Shown piece after piece: positions 32,523 through 53,692 of a stretch of 64,000 nt of DNA. The number at the start of each line of letters is the position of its first letter. The stretch's first letter is position 1. A model generated the notes under the pieces. The model worked only from the letters and a program-made list of their open reading frames with translations, did no database searches and had not been told where the DNA came from. Both the position numbers and the translations under genes were made by a program. This DNA comes from Cristatella mucedo (taxonomy: Eukaryota > Bryozoa > Phylactolaemata > Cristatellidae): positions 11,690,001 to 11,754,000 of the forward strand of contig WPIO01000008.1 in the NCBI GenBank assembly GCA_009760855.2, given 5' to 3'.

Positions 32523-34879
32523 CTCCTCTGTCGCTCGTCTCTCTATCGCTTCTATTTTTTGTATGTTTCATCACTCTCTTTGGCCTCCTGTTTTGGATCG
32601 CATTCTACATGTGCTGAGTACCGTAGCTATAATTCAGTTGTATAAAATATAATTCATTTGTATAGCGCCCTAAGAGAAATTAATCTCTATTCAGGCGTTT
32701 CATATATGCCGCTGGGCTCGAGCCCAAGACCTCGGCTAGACCTTGATCATCTTAACCGTTGTGCCAAACCTTTTGATTCGCACCCTTAGAGCTCAAGCGC
32801 TACCAGTTTATTTCAAGTGATCAGAAAGAGCACCCAGGATCTCCGCAGGGTTCGCAGCTGGCCGCACGTTGGCCACTCGTTATTGTGCCATTCAGCTGGA
32901 GAATCTGAGACCGCGTGCGATAAACCCACCGAATGAGCTTGCCATGAACCAGAACCGCCCTGCACCTGACGGCAGTTTGTGGTAAAAAGAAATACTTGCT
33001 AATTTAACAGCCACTTTTTAATAGCAACAGAAGAGCCTTTATGGCTTTCATCACCGCTTGCAGCGGCGATAAAGAATCACTCATCCCGCAGAATTTGAAC
33101 CCATGACCTTGGGACCGAGGTCGTGAAAAGCAGCCGCCTTACCTAGTGTGCCATCACGCGTTCGTGCGAATTTTGCGTATTTGTTCGTTATGTTAAACGA
33201 AGAAAAAAGAGTTGGCTGCCGGAATTTCCGAAGAAGTGGGTGCGCTGTCGAGCCACGTCCACTCCCTAACTACTTCCAGGGCCACTATTTGCAAGTCAGC
33301 TCTGTCTGACCCCGGTGAGGCCAGTCGTTAGCCTGCCCGACGAAGCCTTTTTACCGCGAGCCTTCTTTCTGTAAGAGCCACTTTTGAGCCGCCTCTGACT
33401 TGGCATATGTAGGCACGCTTAGCCGAGTACAAAATTACAGAGCGGTCCATCGAGCAGCTAATACGCGATTCAACTACGAATTGTTTTCACAATTCTCTGA
33501 GATGACGTGATTTTTCTAACGTGCGCGATGCTGTGCTTCATTTACTGCTACTATTTGTCTACTTTAGATTTCTGGGCATCATGCCGTGTTATAGCCGCAG
33601 TCACAACGCTCTGTCTTGTAAGATGGTATCATTCTACCCAAGCAATGCTAGCAAGGGATTGCCTACACACATGGCGACGATAATGTTGTATGAGCCATCG
33701 AGCGGCTGTCTTCTTGCGGTAAGCCACCTATAAGCGCTCGGTTTTGAATGAAGTCTGTGAGAGTCAGTGCAACTGTACGTGCTGTCCAAAGGGCACCCGA
33801 CAAAAATGCGAAATCTAGAAACTCCGACAGGTTCGTGCACGACAAAAGCGCATAACTATAATAATAATTTTTTTCAAGTATATGATTTAATTGATTTAAT
33901 TGGCTCGTTGTCTTCCAAATCAGTTACTATTAAACCAAAAAGAAATAAATATCGCATTATACTCATAGTGTGGAAGTAACTATAGTGCGTCTCGTTTCTG
34001 CATGCATTACAAATGCAAACTCTGAATTCGGCAAATACCATGTCGGATTTTGAGAAAGCCATTCAGAAAGCCTGTTAAACTATCCATCCTGGAGCGCAGC
34101 AAGTTGGATTCTTGTTTGAGCCGTGATGGCACGCTAGATAAGGTGGTTGCTTTTCATGACCTCGGTCCCGAAGTCGTGGGTTCGAATCCGTGGGCGATCC
34201 TTTATCGCCGCTGCAAGCAGTGGTGATAGCCGTAAAGGCTCTTACTGTCACTATATAAAAGAAGCTGCTGGATCATGGTAACCCTGGTGCAAGCGGACTG
34301 CGATAACTACCTGAATATTGGTCCGAATGATATGCAAATAGGCTAATAATGTCGGGCTCGTCGAGTTCTATTCGTCAGCAAAAAGACAGCGATTTCGAAA
34401 ATGATGATTTTCGTTTCGAAAGTGGGCAGTGGCTGACCAGATCCCGGGCAAGGATCCGGGGCTCGATCACGAAAACTGAGCCTATTTTTTTGAGAAATAG
34501 CTCAGGATTGATGGCTGATTTTGGAAAACCGTCGGTCCCTTCTTCGGGCGCCCTACAGAACGTATATGCACGCCTGGAGCAGCCGGGAAATGTTTCCAAG
34601 AACTTGCACACCAGCACCATTGCGTTATTAAGAACATCATTGCTAACATCTTTTATATCGTCATTATAGCCAACCGTAGTGTGCATCCTTTCATTGAGCT
34701 CTTTCGCACATAGTTCTTCAGATTGCTTTGACATTATTCTGACGGTGCTGCTCCTGAATCAGTTCAACGGCGTTTTCGACTTCGAAACGCTATATTTTTT
34801 ACAGCAGCTATCGACAAAATGAATAATTATTTGCGACTCTACTTTCGGCAATTTGGTAACCCGGGTTACCTCCATCAGG

Positions 34880-34972
<93 letters not shown>

Positions 34973-37900
34973 GAGCTCGGATATATATATCTCGCACAGA
35001 ATCTTTGGTGCAAGATTCAAGATTTCAATCTTGCAGAAGAATACCGCGAGGGCGAAAACCTGCGAGCGTAAGTCGAAATAATTTTAGCACTGAGCTTTGT
35101 TCCTGTAGCGGATGCTCCTGCTGCTTTCGAAGAATTGGCCTGTGACTGCCCTCCTCTAATGGCACCATGGAACAACTAGTAGGAAGACGTATACATTGTC
35201 AGATAGCTAAGAAGTCGACGTGCAAATCCAAGGTTTAACTTGCAACTAAGGAATTTTTGGGGACGGAATGAATAACGGCGATACAGCTGATATTAAAATA
35301 AACGTAAAAACACCACTGCTTTGATTCCAAATTATACTGGCTATTTTTACGGGTTTACCCACCAAATGTCGTGCAATTGTGCTTTTGCGTTCTCATGCTA
35401 TGGCCTCAAGTTACCTAGGTCAGCCAGCCTATTTACACATTCAAACGGCGATACAGCTGCCAGTTCCACAAAAAAGTTCACACAACTGCGGTTTTTAACC
35501 GAAATTATAGAGAACAGTACGCAAAGTTTACGCACAAAATTTCATGGGAATTCAAATGCTTGTTCTCAGGCTCTGATGGCCTCAGATGGCCCCGACCAGC
35601 GAGCCTCCCAAATTATTTCAACAGCGATACAGCTGCCATTTCCACAGTAGGTGTTGTAAAACTATGGTTTTGATGCCAAATTATAGTAAAAGTGCTTCGG
35701 GTTTACCCGCATAAGTTCATGACATTGGGTGGGCATGTTCTAATGCTATGGCCTCAAAAAAACTGCAGCTAGGCTTGTTTGTCGAGAGCATCGAAGCTGC
35801 CATATCACACCACTTCTCGCCGATCTGCACTGGCTACTAGTCAAGCAACTGATCGAATTCAAGGTTTTGTCGCTCACTTTTAGGTCCCTTCATTCTTTGG
35901 CTCCACCCTACGTATCAGATATACTCTCCCGCCAGGCCCGCCATCGCACCCACCCGCTTTTCGGAAACCAACTGTTTACCTATACCTCATACAAACCTGA
36001 AATCCTTTGGAGACCGTGCATTTAGTTCGTATGCTCCCAAAGCCTGGAACTCACTCCCGACTTGCTTCACGACATCCCCTGACTTGATCACATTTAGAAA
36101 GAAATTAAAACGCACCTATTTATGACAGCATTTAGTGGGTCCCTGTGATTCGTCCGTGATGTGCTTATGAGCTCACTGTGCATGCTGCCAATAACCACAC
36201 TTGCTGCTGACCCTGTGCATGTCACCCCTAACCATGTTATACATGTTGTTTATCAAGCATGATACCACTCAACATTCGATGTGTTTTCTTTGCAGCAAAT
36301 GTAAAGCGCCTAGAAAGAGATTGAGTTCTCTGAGGGTGCTTTAAAAAGTGTATTATTATTATGAAATGGTCCGGGCATTGGAGGCCATAGCAATATTACG
36401 CGGTAGCACAATCGCACAAAATTTGGGGGTAAATGCGGAACACTTTTATCTATAATAAGCAATCAAAACCGCAGTTCAACGACGCTGTATTGCAGTCCTG
36501 CAGTTCGAAAATGCAGTGCGGGCAGGGACACTGCACGAAAACTGGCTTTGGTTGGTAAACTCGAAAAACTGTTTGCGATAACATGAAATCAAACTTCAGT
36601 TGCTCAACCCTTGTTTTGTAAATGGCAACTTTATCCCAATTTGATTACGTACGGAGGCTGGCTGGTCCTGGCCATTGGAGGTAATAGCATGAGAGCGCCT
36701 ACGCGCTATGCCAAGAAATTTGCTTGGTTAACCAAGAACAATGTTGTTTACAATGAGGAATCAAACCAAGGTTTTGCGTAGCTATTGTAGAAATGTCAGT
36801 TTTATAGCAGTTCGAGAAAGCCCCGCGGCCGGGGCCGTTGGAGGACATTGTATTAGAATGCATGCAAAATTTTACGAAATTTTGGGGGTGAACCATACTG
36901 TCATTTTCTATAATGTGGAATTAAAACCACATATTCGCGATGCTTATTGTGGAAATAGAAGCTGTATAGCCGTTAGAATATGTAAGTATGCTGGCTGACC
37001 TGGGGCATCTGAGGCTTTATTTAGCACGAGATCACGCGAGTGGAAATTGCACGTAATTTGGTGGGTAAACCTGTATCGTCATCTTGTATAATTTGAAATT
37101 ACCGAAGTGTTCTTGCGCTTTGTGTGGAAATGGCAGCTGTATCACAGCGTACCGCAACTATTCGTGGGACGCGAATGTGTGTGCTCGAAGCATCAACAAC
37201 TTACCACGGAGCAGTCCTAATCGGAGATTACCTTCAAGAAATCGCACACAACCTGAGCATCTATTTAAAAAAATAGGCTAACATGCCATTTCAAAATATA
37301 TTAAAAAGCTAGCATAAATTGTAATGCGATGTGAGTTATACTATGCATGCATTTTCTCTAATAAAATGCTCTAATTATGAATATCTATTTAAACCAGCAT
37401 CCCTTAAAATTAATTTTTTTCGCACTTTCGTCGGCACGCTTTTGTCCTGCTCGCTTATGTCGTTTCGTTTTTGTTGGAATGCTTTTTATCGGGTTACCGT
37501 CCAAAGTGATTGGCCATTCCAGACTATAGAGGCTGAAACGATCACAGCTCTCAGGACAGCAGCAGTGTCAGCTGTTGCCACAAAGGTGAGCCGGTTCTCA
37601 AGCTTAGGCTCAGCTGTTTTAGTAGCTTCATTGTAGCGCTTTCGTATGTTCTGACCGTCGTACAAAAGGCTGCTCAATGCTGAATTTTCTTGACTAACCA
37701 ATCCTTTTGCACGAATCTCAAGTCAGTACGAATGTAGTGCATGCAACTTTTACCTATTTGAAGCTGCTACAGCTGTGCCCCGAAGTTAAGAAACAACAAT
37801 GTTAACCGATGGTAGCACATCGTAGGTCGCTAAATTGTACAGAGGTGCAGAGGAACTCTGCAGCGACAGTTGTGAAAGTTATCACCCACCTTCGAGGACC

Positions 37901-40900
37901 AAGTCGAGCAGTGGATATGGTCTCCGATCAATGCTGATGTCATGATTGCAGCTCGGCTCCCAATAGCACTTACAAATCTGCACATGCAGGTGTTATTACA
38001 TCAGCGTTCGGCTAGAGTACTAAGTGGATTTTTGGCACACAGCCCCACGGCAGACGGCCCTCATTTGTTATGCATTTTGAACTGGACAAAATGAAAAGTA
38101 TGAACCTGGATTTTCCCAGGTCTTCTATTGCTAACTGGTGAAGTACTCTCTTGATGCTAGAACCTCTCCCACTACTGAAAAAAGGACTAGGCTGAAATTG
38201 CTCCGGTCCTGGATGTAGAGGAAGCCCGACTCAATACTATTACTAAGCAGCAGGCCAGTAACCGTAGCCACCAGTCACTTCAGACATAGCTGTAGGCAGA
38301 CACTCAGAAACTCTTGATCACAGTCATCACATCATACACTCAGCTATGGTGAAGCTTTTTGAAGAATTTTAAGTGCCAGTTTGTCTTGGTCCCGTATACT
38401 AACTTGCCTTTCTTGCTAGAGAACGGACTGTACTAGGGTGGTCCTGAGTACAAGAGCATATATCGGGGCGAGCACCTTAGCCGCTGGACCAAATCCAGCA
38501 AGGCGTGAGAGCACTACACACGATCCTCATTAAAGTTGTTTGGACACGAGTTTGTCTGGTAAATGCTTATTAAAAGGTGACTTCTTTCTATTTGTGCTCT
38601 CATATTGTCTCGTGCCTGCACGGTCGCACACATTTCGGGCTTCACTCGAGAGCACTGGCTACATCACACCCTTCCATGCGGCTGTGGTAGTGACGGTTTT
38701 CCTTTTCTCCTTGAGCAGTACTTGAGAAGCCACGACAACGAGGCCAAGGTGCTGGCCATTCTGGGATCGGGTGTGCAGGCCAGGAGTCACGCCAAGGTTC
38801 TGTCGCTCCTGTTCAGCTTCTCTGAGGTAAGCTCGATAGGTCATGCTCGACAGGTCATGCATGCTATGCACTTTGTGAAACTTTGCCCGAGCTGACGTGA
38901 AAGTGGCAAGAGGAACACCCAGGATTTATAAACTATGAACCGTACATACTAACTGCCCAAAGAGGCTCTAGGTAGTTAGTATGTACTGCATGCAAATGTA
39001 TGTATGTACAGGTATATAGCAGCTCGGCAGCCAATTGCAATGGAAACATACGCATGCACTCAGGGTTTTGGCTTGAGTACGGAATTAGAGGCAATGCATA
39101 GCCACCGAGCTAAACCTTTGGGGCACGTATTGAGGGCAGAGCAGGAGAAGGGAATTTTTAGAGCTCTAGTAGTATAGCATTCGACCGTAAAGCCAGAGGC
39201 ATTGGGATCGTTCTGCGATCAAGGCAAATTTTCCCCTCTCAGTCCCACACCAGCCGGCCTTGGGTTGTTCTGTGTTAATCAATGATTTTGCCCGACCTAT
39301 CCTTTGCCATGCTAGCAGACCTTACAGGGTCATCCTTCTAGATCGCTCAAGAATGTGACCCCCGAGATGTTAAAAAGCAGCTCTATTCAGAGTGGTTCTG
39401 ATGCATGCAAACCATGTCTGGGATGTCGAGTGCCTAGTGCCTGCACATTTACCTCTTCGACATAAAGCGATGCTTCGTGGAGGAGCATCGGCACAACACA
39501 AGAAGAGTGCTGTTACACTGTCAGACCTGTCTTGAAGTGCCACCCAAGGGCCAAGCAAAGTGACGGCTAGACAGATGATGCCCATTGCAGGTTCCAATTT
39601 ATCGGTCAATTCGCATGCAGTGACAGGACGAAAGTGGTCTTATGAGTGGGTGCGGGAGAGGTGGGCTTGCATATAAGTTGGTAACCACTTTTGACCTTAC
39701 TTTCTTCGAGCTGTAAGAGATAGAAATTTCTTTAGCAGCACCCAGCATCTGGCTATCTGTTGAGTATGCGTAAAAACAACACCAGGTGCAGCAGCTTCCT
39801 CTCTCGATCGAGCACCCTGGCTCATCAGGCACATCTTGCGTGCGTGCAGCTTGGTGTTTGAGCGTTGGCTCGTCACGATCGTACGACGGACCTCAAGAGC
39901 ACCAAGTGTCAACTGTTGCACGTTCTCATTCGGGCCCCTAAAACCAGTGGTTAAGTTTCGGACATAGCAGCAGCATCGATGGGTCCTCGACAAACACCTG
40001 ACTTGATGAAGACACTGCACACCCGATCCTTTAACAATAGGCTGGGGGTGCTAACGCTGGCACAAACGTGTCCCACCAGTCCCCGGTGAGACAGGCAAGT
40101 CAGCTCAAAAGACGGCAGCAAGTTCTGAAATGGGGTGGGCTGGTTCGGCGATCCGGTTGAAGCCATTGCAATGGGGTTTTCTGTACAACGCTTGAAGATG
40201 CATCAAGCTGGGGTTTGTTGTGGCCGTAGTACAGCTGCTTGACCTCTACCTTTTTTTATTTAGATTCATTGTGTAGCACTCTGACCCTAGGGTATAGATC
40301 CCTGTCGATCCGCAGGATGCCACGTCAGGTCATGGCTGTAAAGATTTTTGCAGGCACTAATTTTCCTAGGTCCGCGTGTGGAGCAGGAATGCTGCCAATG
40401 CACAGAAGTGTGCTGCTGACATCGGTGGTACAGCGATACACAGCGCCGAGGAGGCAGTCAGCGGGGCCGACGTCATCATTACAGCAACGTTTTCCACAAC
40501 TCCGGTAGTGAAGGCCGAGTGGCTCAAGCCTTCTGCACACATCAACGGTATGGCCTACATTGGTGGCCTTGCGCAGACTCGCTGCAACCTTGAGAGGGGC
40601 TGTTGCTGCTTATAGCTGATGCACCATGAACACGACTTGTAGCTGTCGGTGCATGCCGACCCGACTGGCAAGAAGTCGACGCGCAAATTATGCAGACATC
40701 GCGTGTCTACGTCGACAACCGGCAGGCTGCTGCAATGGAAGCTGGCGACATAATTTTATCTAAAGTATGGCGATTTTCAGCTGCAGGTCTCAAAGTCCAC
40801 GAGAAATAGCCCTTTACAGGTGTTAGATACACCCGATATTCTTCTAAATAATTAATCTAATTATTTGTATCTTAATGGTTATCACTGTGAACACATTTTT

Positions 40901-43865
40901 ACTCATGTTGTTCGTGGTAGTGTTGTTTCGTAGCTGCTTATATCTCAAAAGTTGACAAATGGCTACCATTCCCCCTAAAATTTGCTTTCTGAGACCAAGG
41001 CAATGACATTCTGAAATTTACCTGAATTAAAAATACAAACATTTCTACTTAAGCTGAAGGGCATATGAATGTTTTTATTTACACCGGGCCATAAAAACTA
41101 TTGAACGAAAAATAAAAATTGGCATGTACTTCTACTTAATTTATTCCGAAATGATCACAACAGATATGGAAAAAACAAGTAGTTTTTCAAGATTTAGGAT
41201 TTTACTGATAATTACTATGGTCAAGAATCAGCATCTAAATCTCAAATCCAGAATAAGCCCCCCCAAAAAGTCAGTCTCTTAATGCATTCTCGTTAAGGTT
41301 TCCTTGGTAGCCATGTTCAAAGCCTAGAATATCTTGGTGGAAATGCTCTCCTTGCTTCTCTGCCTCACATATTCTCCTTGAATTTATAAAGAGGAACATC
41401 AAGAATATGTACTCTGAAAAAACTCTTTACCAGTGTCCAGTGTTTTAACCAGCTCCACCTAGTTTTCGGCATTGCAGTTGCTCCGAAAGGCCTGTACGAC
41501 CATTGTTTTCCAAAACGCCTTCTCCATACCTGTGAGTTTCTTAAGGTGATTCATAACATTCCAGACCTTTTTTATATGCAGTCCTAGACGACAGCTTTGA
41601 CATTTTCTTCTGGAAGCTTGGGAAACAGGTCTTGAAGATCAAAGATGAAGAGAGAAACACACTGAGACGGCGAGACTAATTTTAATGCGCTGTGTTTTAG
41701 ACTTACTACCTGAAGGTCAAAGGACAGAAGGTAATACTTAGGCCACGTTAACCTCCACAAGTCCTAGATCGTGAGATGCTTACTTATAATAATGATGATA
41801 CATTTGTAAAGCACCCCAAAAGAAATATCTCTCTCTAGGCACTTTATGTATGCTGGAAAGGATTTTGATTAGTGATACCATAAACGGTTTCAGCACGTAA
41901 AGCACACAAAGGGCAATGCACACAGGAGGAGAAAAAACTGAGGAATAGGCGGGTCTTTAGCTTCTTTTCATATGTCAAGTCAGAGGATGTCGAGATGTCA
42001 ATCGTAAGAGTTCCAGGCTTTGGGAGCATACAAACTGTAGACACGGTCTCCAAACGAGTTATTGGGTTGAGTCACAGCTAATCGACCAGAATCGGTGGAG
42101 TGGGAGATATGATTGGAAGTCTTATTAGGTAGTATGCCAGATAAGAAAGCAAGTGAATGAAAAGATCTAAAAATGAGTGACAGACCCTTGAATCGGTGAA
42201 CTGTTTGGCGGGGAGCCCGCGCAGCTCGGCTAGTAGTCGTATAATAGGGCAGTTGTGACGTTAACTACAAACAAGCCTAGCTGCTGAGCAGCTGCGCCCA
42301 TCGTAAGCTGCTGACTGTGCAAGCCATACGACCGTCAAGTAGTTGGTTACAGAAGTCAACAGTGGTTGTCACAAATGCACCACTCACTTGGCTGTGCTAA
42401 GGCTTGACTTGCATGTGCCCTCGTCTAGGCCCAAATTTTTGCAATATCGCACAGCCAAAAGGAAGCAGGCTTGACTAAAGAGCTGATGCAGTTATCATTT
42501 GGTTTTAGAATAGCAACCAGATTCCGTGCAGAGGCTACCGGGGACATGCTGCCCCAGCTCATTTTGAGAGCTATGTGTTACGATTCTGAGTGACACTAGG
42601 TTTGATCAAAATTATTAAGTCACAAATCCGTTTCTATAGTTGCTATTCATTGGCACTACTAGTCAGTGTTGAACAGATATTGCTCTGGATTTGGCAAACT
42701 GCTGCAATAGGCTAGTGGATCAGCTACTTATTGTGCCTTAAGAGTAACCTGCACAAACTGTCACCCCGTGCTGGCAGCAATGCAAACTGCTTCAAGCAGT
42801 GGTTGGTTTCTGTCATGCTGCTGCTGCTACCGTTGCTCTACTTTCAGGTCACAGACTTGCTGAAGCAGTTCTGGGCACAAGAGTAGGTGAGCAGAATCAT
42901 TTCGTTTGTAGGCCTCCATCGAAGCTGAGCTCGGCGAAGTGATCTCCGGCAAGGTATCGGTACCTACTACAACCAGCACCACCGTTTTCAAATCCCTGGG
43001 TAAGCAAGGCGACAGCGATTAGTGATACCGGCCATCAACCCCACCAGCCAGGTTGCATGCTAGCATGAGGCAGAGTGGACCGTATTGGAAGTGCAATGCT
43101 AAACTTTCGGCCCTGTTCTTGAGCATAGAACAATGATCAAGCCACTTTTGGCAAATAAGTGCTATAAAGCAGGACTCCTATAAATAAGCAGTATAAGCTG
43201 CATGCGAAGCAGTGTGAAAAAACTTCAAAAAGAAGCTAAAATCATACATTTTCTACATGGCCATTGCTCAGTCCGAGTAATTGGTCCTTTTATGTGGTTG
43301 TGCATAGCGAAATTGCAATTCGTGACTAAGAGCAGCAGTGACATGCTCATCTGTGCACGATTTGCTTATCTGTGCACGATTGAGCGAGTATTGGTAACCG
43401 AGGGTCCTATTAACCAATGGCCGAGATTCTTTTGTGTGCTCTTTCATGCCTGCTTGCTCTAGAATGATAACTGTGAGCTTCTGCATGCTTGCCTAAGGAG
43501 GGTGCCTTGCTTTTCATCAACTACTGGTTATTGCTGCTCTTTCAAGGAATTGTTAAGCCCCTGAATAGAGATTGAGTCCTCTTAAAGCGCTATGCAAACC
43601 TATTATTATTATTATTATTATTATTATTATCATCATTTTTAACCACCTAAGCCATCGCATATGGTAATACTTGCCTTAGGTCGAGGGATTTGGGCTTCCA
43701 ATGCTTGCCAATCGCAGCTTTTCATTGGACAGTAACTTGTGTCGTGGTTGCACCTTGTTATGATAGTGACTGCTATCTGTTTGTCTCACAGGTCTGGCAG
43801 TGGAAGATGCAGTTGCTGCTCGACTTGTTTATGACACATATATGTCTAAGCTGATTCAAAACTAA
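30250..43865 (+). CDS. CRYM: CRYM, mu-crystallin / ketimine reductase (8 exons)
   Basis: Exons: 30250-30413, 33568-33718, 37523-37585, 38719-38826, 40370-40547, 40643-40764, 42912-42999, 43792-43865. They join in phase to 948 nt (315 residues; human CRYM is 314). Family marks: VQPVRTV (residues 41-47), an active-site-type lysine in ALSCKMVSFY (Lys73), the Rossmann dinucleotide motif ILGSGVQARSH (about 140-150), ADVIITATFST in exon 5, RPDWQEVDAQ then VYVDNRQAA in exon 6, ELGEVISGK in exon 7 and FKSLGLAVEDAVAA across the exon 7-8 junction. The ornithine cyclodeaminase/mu-crystallin family member reduces cyclic ketimines with NAD(P)H, and vertebrate CRYM binds triiodothyronine in the cytosol; hormone binding cannot be judged here. 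Intron 5 is only 95 bp, while the others range from 917 to 3804 bp and are repeat-rich. No broken codon was found, so this looks like a functional gene. Confidence 0.96.
30420..30910. promoter_or_regulatory. CpG-rich block at the start of CRYM intron 1
   Basis: The block is visibly much richer in G+C and in CG dinucleotides than the surrounding DNA and begins just after the CRYM exon 1 donor. It keeps several long frames open on both strands, as expected of GC-rich DNA, but none has recognisable protein similarity. It may belong to the NUP85/CRYM promoter region as a CpG island; that is inference. Confidence 0.45.
32010..32082. repeat. (CT)n microsatellite, CRYM intron 1
   Basis: About 24 perfect units followed by imperfect CT/CCT sequence; CT on the CRYM sense strand. 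Confidence 0.95.
32185..32375 (+). mobile_element. L2-like LINE 3' UTR and tail
   Basis: The plus strand matches the family 3' UTR (CTTATGCATGCTGAAATTGTG region) followed by the hairpin tail at 32315-32375. No coding part remains. It is sandwiched between two (CT)n microsatellites. Confidence 0.5.
32392..32519. repeat. (CT)n with (CTGT)n microsatellite, CRYM intron 1
   Basis: A short CT run, six CTGT units and then about 35 CT units; CT on the CRYM sense strand. Confidence 0.97.
32645..32772 (-). mobile_element. SINE family 2 with LINE-like 3' tail, best copy
   Basis: Minus strand: TTTGGCACAACGGTTAAGAT (A-box region), TTGGGCTCGAGCCC (B-box), then CGCCTGAATAGAGATTAATT and TCTCTTAGGGCGCTATACAA. 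The 3' half pairs into the same stem as the LINE end at 59320-59375. Confidence 0.8.
33005..33170 (-). mobile_element. SINE family 1
   Basis: The minus strand shows GTGATGGCACACTAGGTAAG (A-box region), CATGGGTTCAAATTC (B-box) and GCAAGCGGTGATGAAAGCC. CRYM intron 1, antisense. Confidence 0.75.
34115..34265 (+). mobile_element. SINE family 1
   Basis: The plus strand shows GAGCCGTGATGGCACGCTAG, the B-box GTGGGTTCGAATCC, GCTGCAAGCAGTGGTGATAG and a TGTCACTATATAAAAGAAGC end. It closely resembles 26405-26575. CRYM intron 2, sense. Confidence 0.85.
34882..34968. repeat. (CA)n microsatellite, CRYM intron 2
   Basis: About 43 perfect CA units ending in a short TA run. Confidence 0.98.
35300..35765 (+). 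repeat. Diverged repeat units, forward orientation, CRYM intron 2
   Basis: Three or so diverged units share GGCGATACAGCTGCC, CCAAATTATA, GGGTTTACCC and CTATGGCCTCA in the same order, spaced roughly 150-190 bp. No protein was seen. The same unit appears in reverse orientation at 36364-37160. Confidence 0.6.
35790..36360 (+). mobile_element. L2-like LINE 3' fragment in CRYM intron 2
   Basis: Plus-strand frames give a degenerate HITPLLADLHWLPVKQ-like region, then PHTNLKSFGDRAFSSYAPKA and NSLPTCFTTSPDL, followed by 3' UTR sequence and the terminal hairpin with (TAT)n tail at 36295-36360. It sits exactly between two oppositely oriented blocks of another repeat (35300-35765 and 36364-37160). Confidence 0.75.
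36364..37160 (-). repeat. Diverged repeat units, reverse orientation, CRYM intron 2
   Basis: About four units share GGAGGCCATAGCA, a GGGGGTAAAT-type word, a TATAAT...GAATCAAA word and GGAAATGGCAGCTGTATC, which are the reverse complement of the words in 35300-35765. The array ends about 360 bp before CRYM exon 3. Confidence 0.6.
39145..39240 (+). repeat. tRNA-like relic, probably SINE-derived
   Basis: CTAGTAGTATAGCATTCGAC and CCGTAAAGCCAGAGG resemble a tRNA D-arm and anticodon arm, followed by a decayed B-box (GGATCGTTCTGCGATC). It cannot fold as a complete cloverleaf by eye, so I do not call a tRNA gene. Confidence 0.35.
41250..41660 (-). pseudogene. Degenerate transposon-associated ORF fragment
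   Basis: Minus-strand frames show SLFIFDLQDLFPKLPEENVK near 41640-41590, LKKLTGMEKAFWKTMVV near 41530 and, with frameshifts, text equivalent to GEHFHQDI then YQGNLNEN near 41330. The last part resembles a protein tail (GERFHQDI...RYQG) that recurs in many repeat-rich arthropod and cnidarian genomes, which I believe is mobile-element derived. Family name not known to me. Confidence 0.4.
41785..42620 (-). mobile_element. L2-like LINE 3' fragment in CRYM intron 6
   Basis: On the minus strand, degenerate matches to the family include the CVHAFVTSRLDF-like region around 42300-42400, YAPKAWNS near 42020 and the 3' hairpin tail at 41790-41845. Multiple stops show long decay. It lies in the CRYM intron in antisense orientation. 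Confidence 0.7.
43480..43632 (+). mobile_element. L2-like LINE tail with (ATT)n in CRYM intron 7
   Basis: The family 3' end (CCCTGAATAGAGATTGAGTCC... GCGCTATGC) is followed by a clean (ATT)n run at 43600-43630. The tail is intact enough to show the characteristic stem. Confidence 0.55.
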
Positions 43866-44147
43866 AGATGAGACACTATGGGTAGAGCTACTCACGTTCT
43901 ACTCGAGTCGGTTCTCCATGCCGAACCAGCAAGCATAACCGGTTGACGGCGAATCAAGAGTCACATATCCATGCACTGCTGCACGTTCTACACAGCCTGC
44001 TTTTTCATGTTTTGTACATGTAAATCTAACAAAAGGGCTCATGAAACTTAAATAATTATATTTATCATTTACAAAATTGTCAAGTCTAGTGCATGAGATC
44101 AGACACAAATGGCTGCTTGTTGCAAGGGACTGACTGTCTTGCATCGA

Positions 44148-53692
<9,545 letters not shown>

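Noticed and set aside
35300-37160. CRISPR-like array
   Set aside because: Units are long, diverged, lack constant-length spacers and sit in a eukaryotic intron.
39145-39240. tRNA gene
   Set aside because: The arms and the B-box are too degenerate for a functional cloverleaf; it is better explained as a SINE-like relic.
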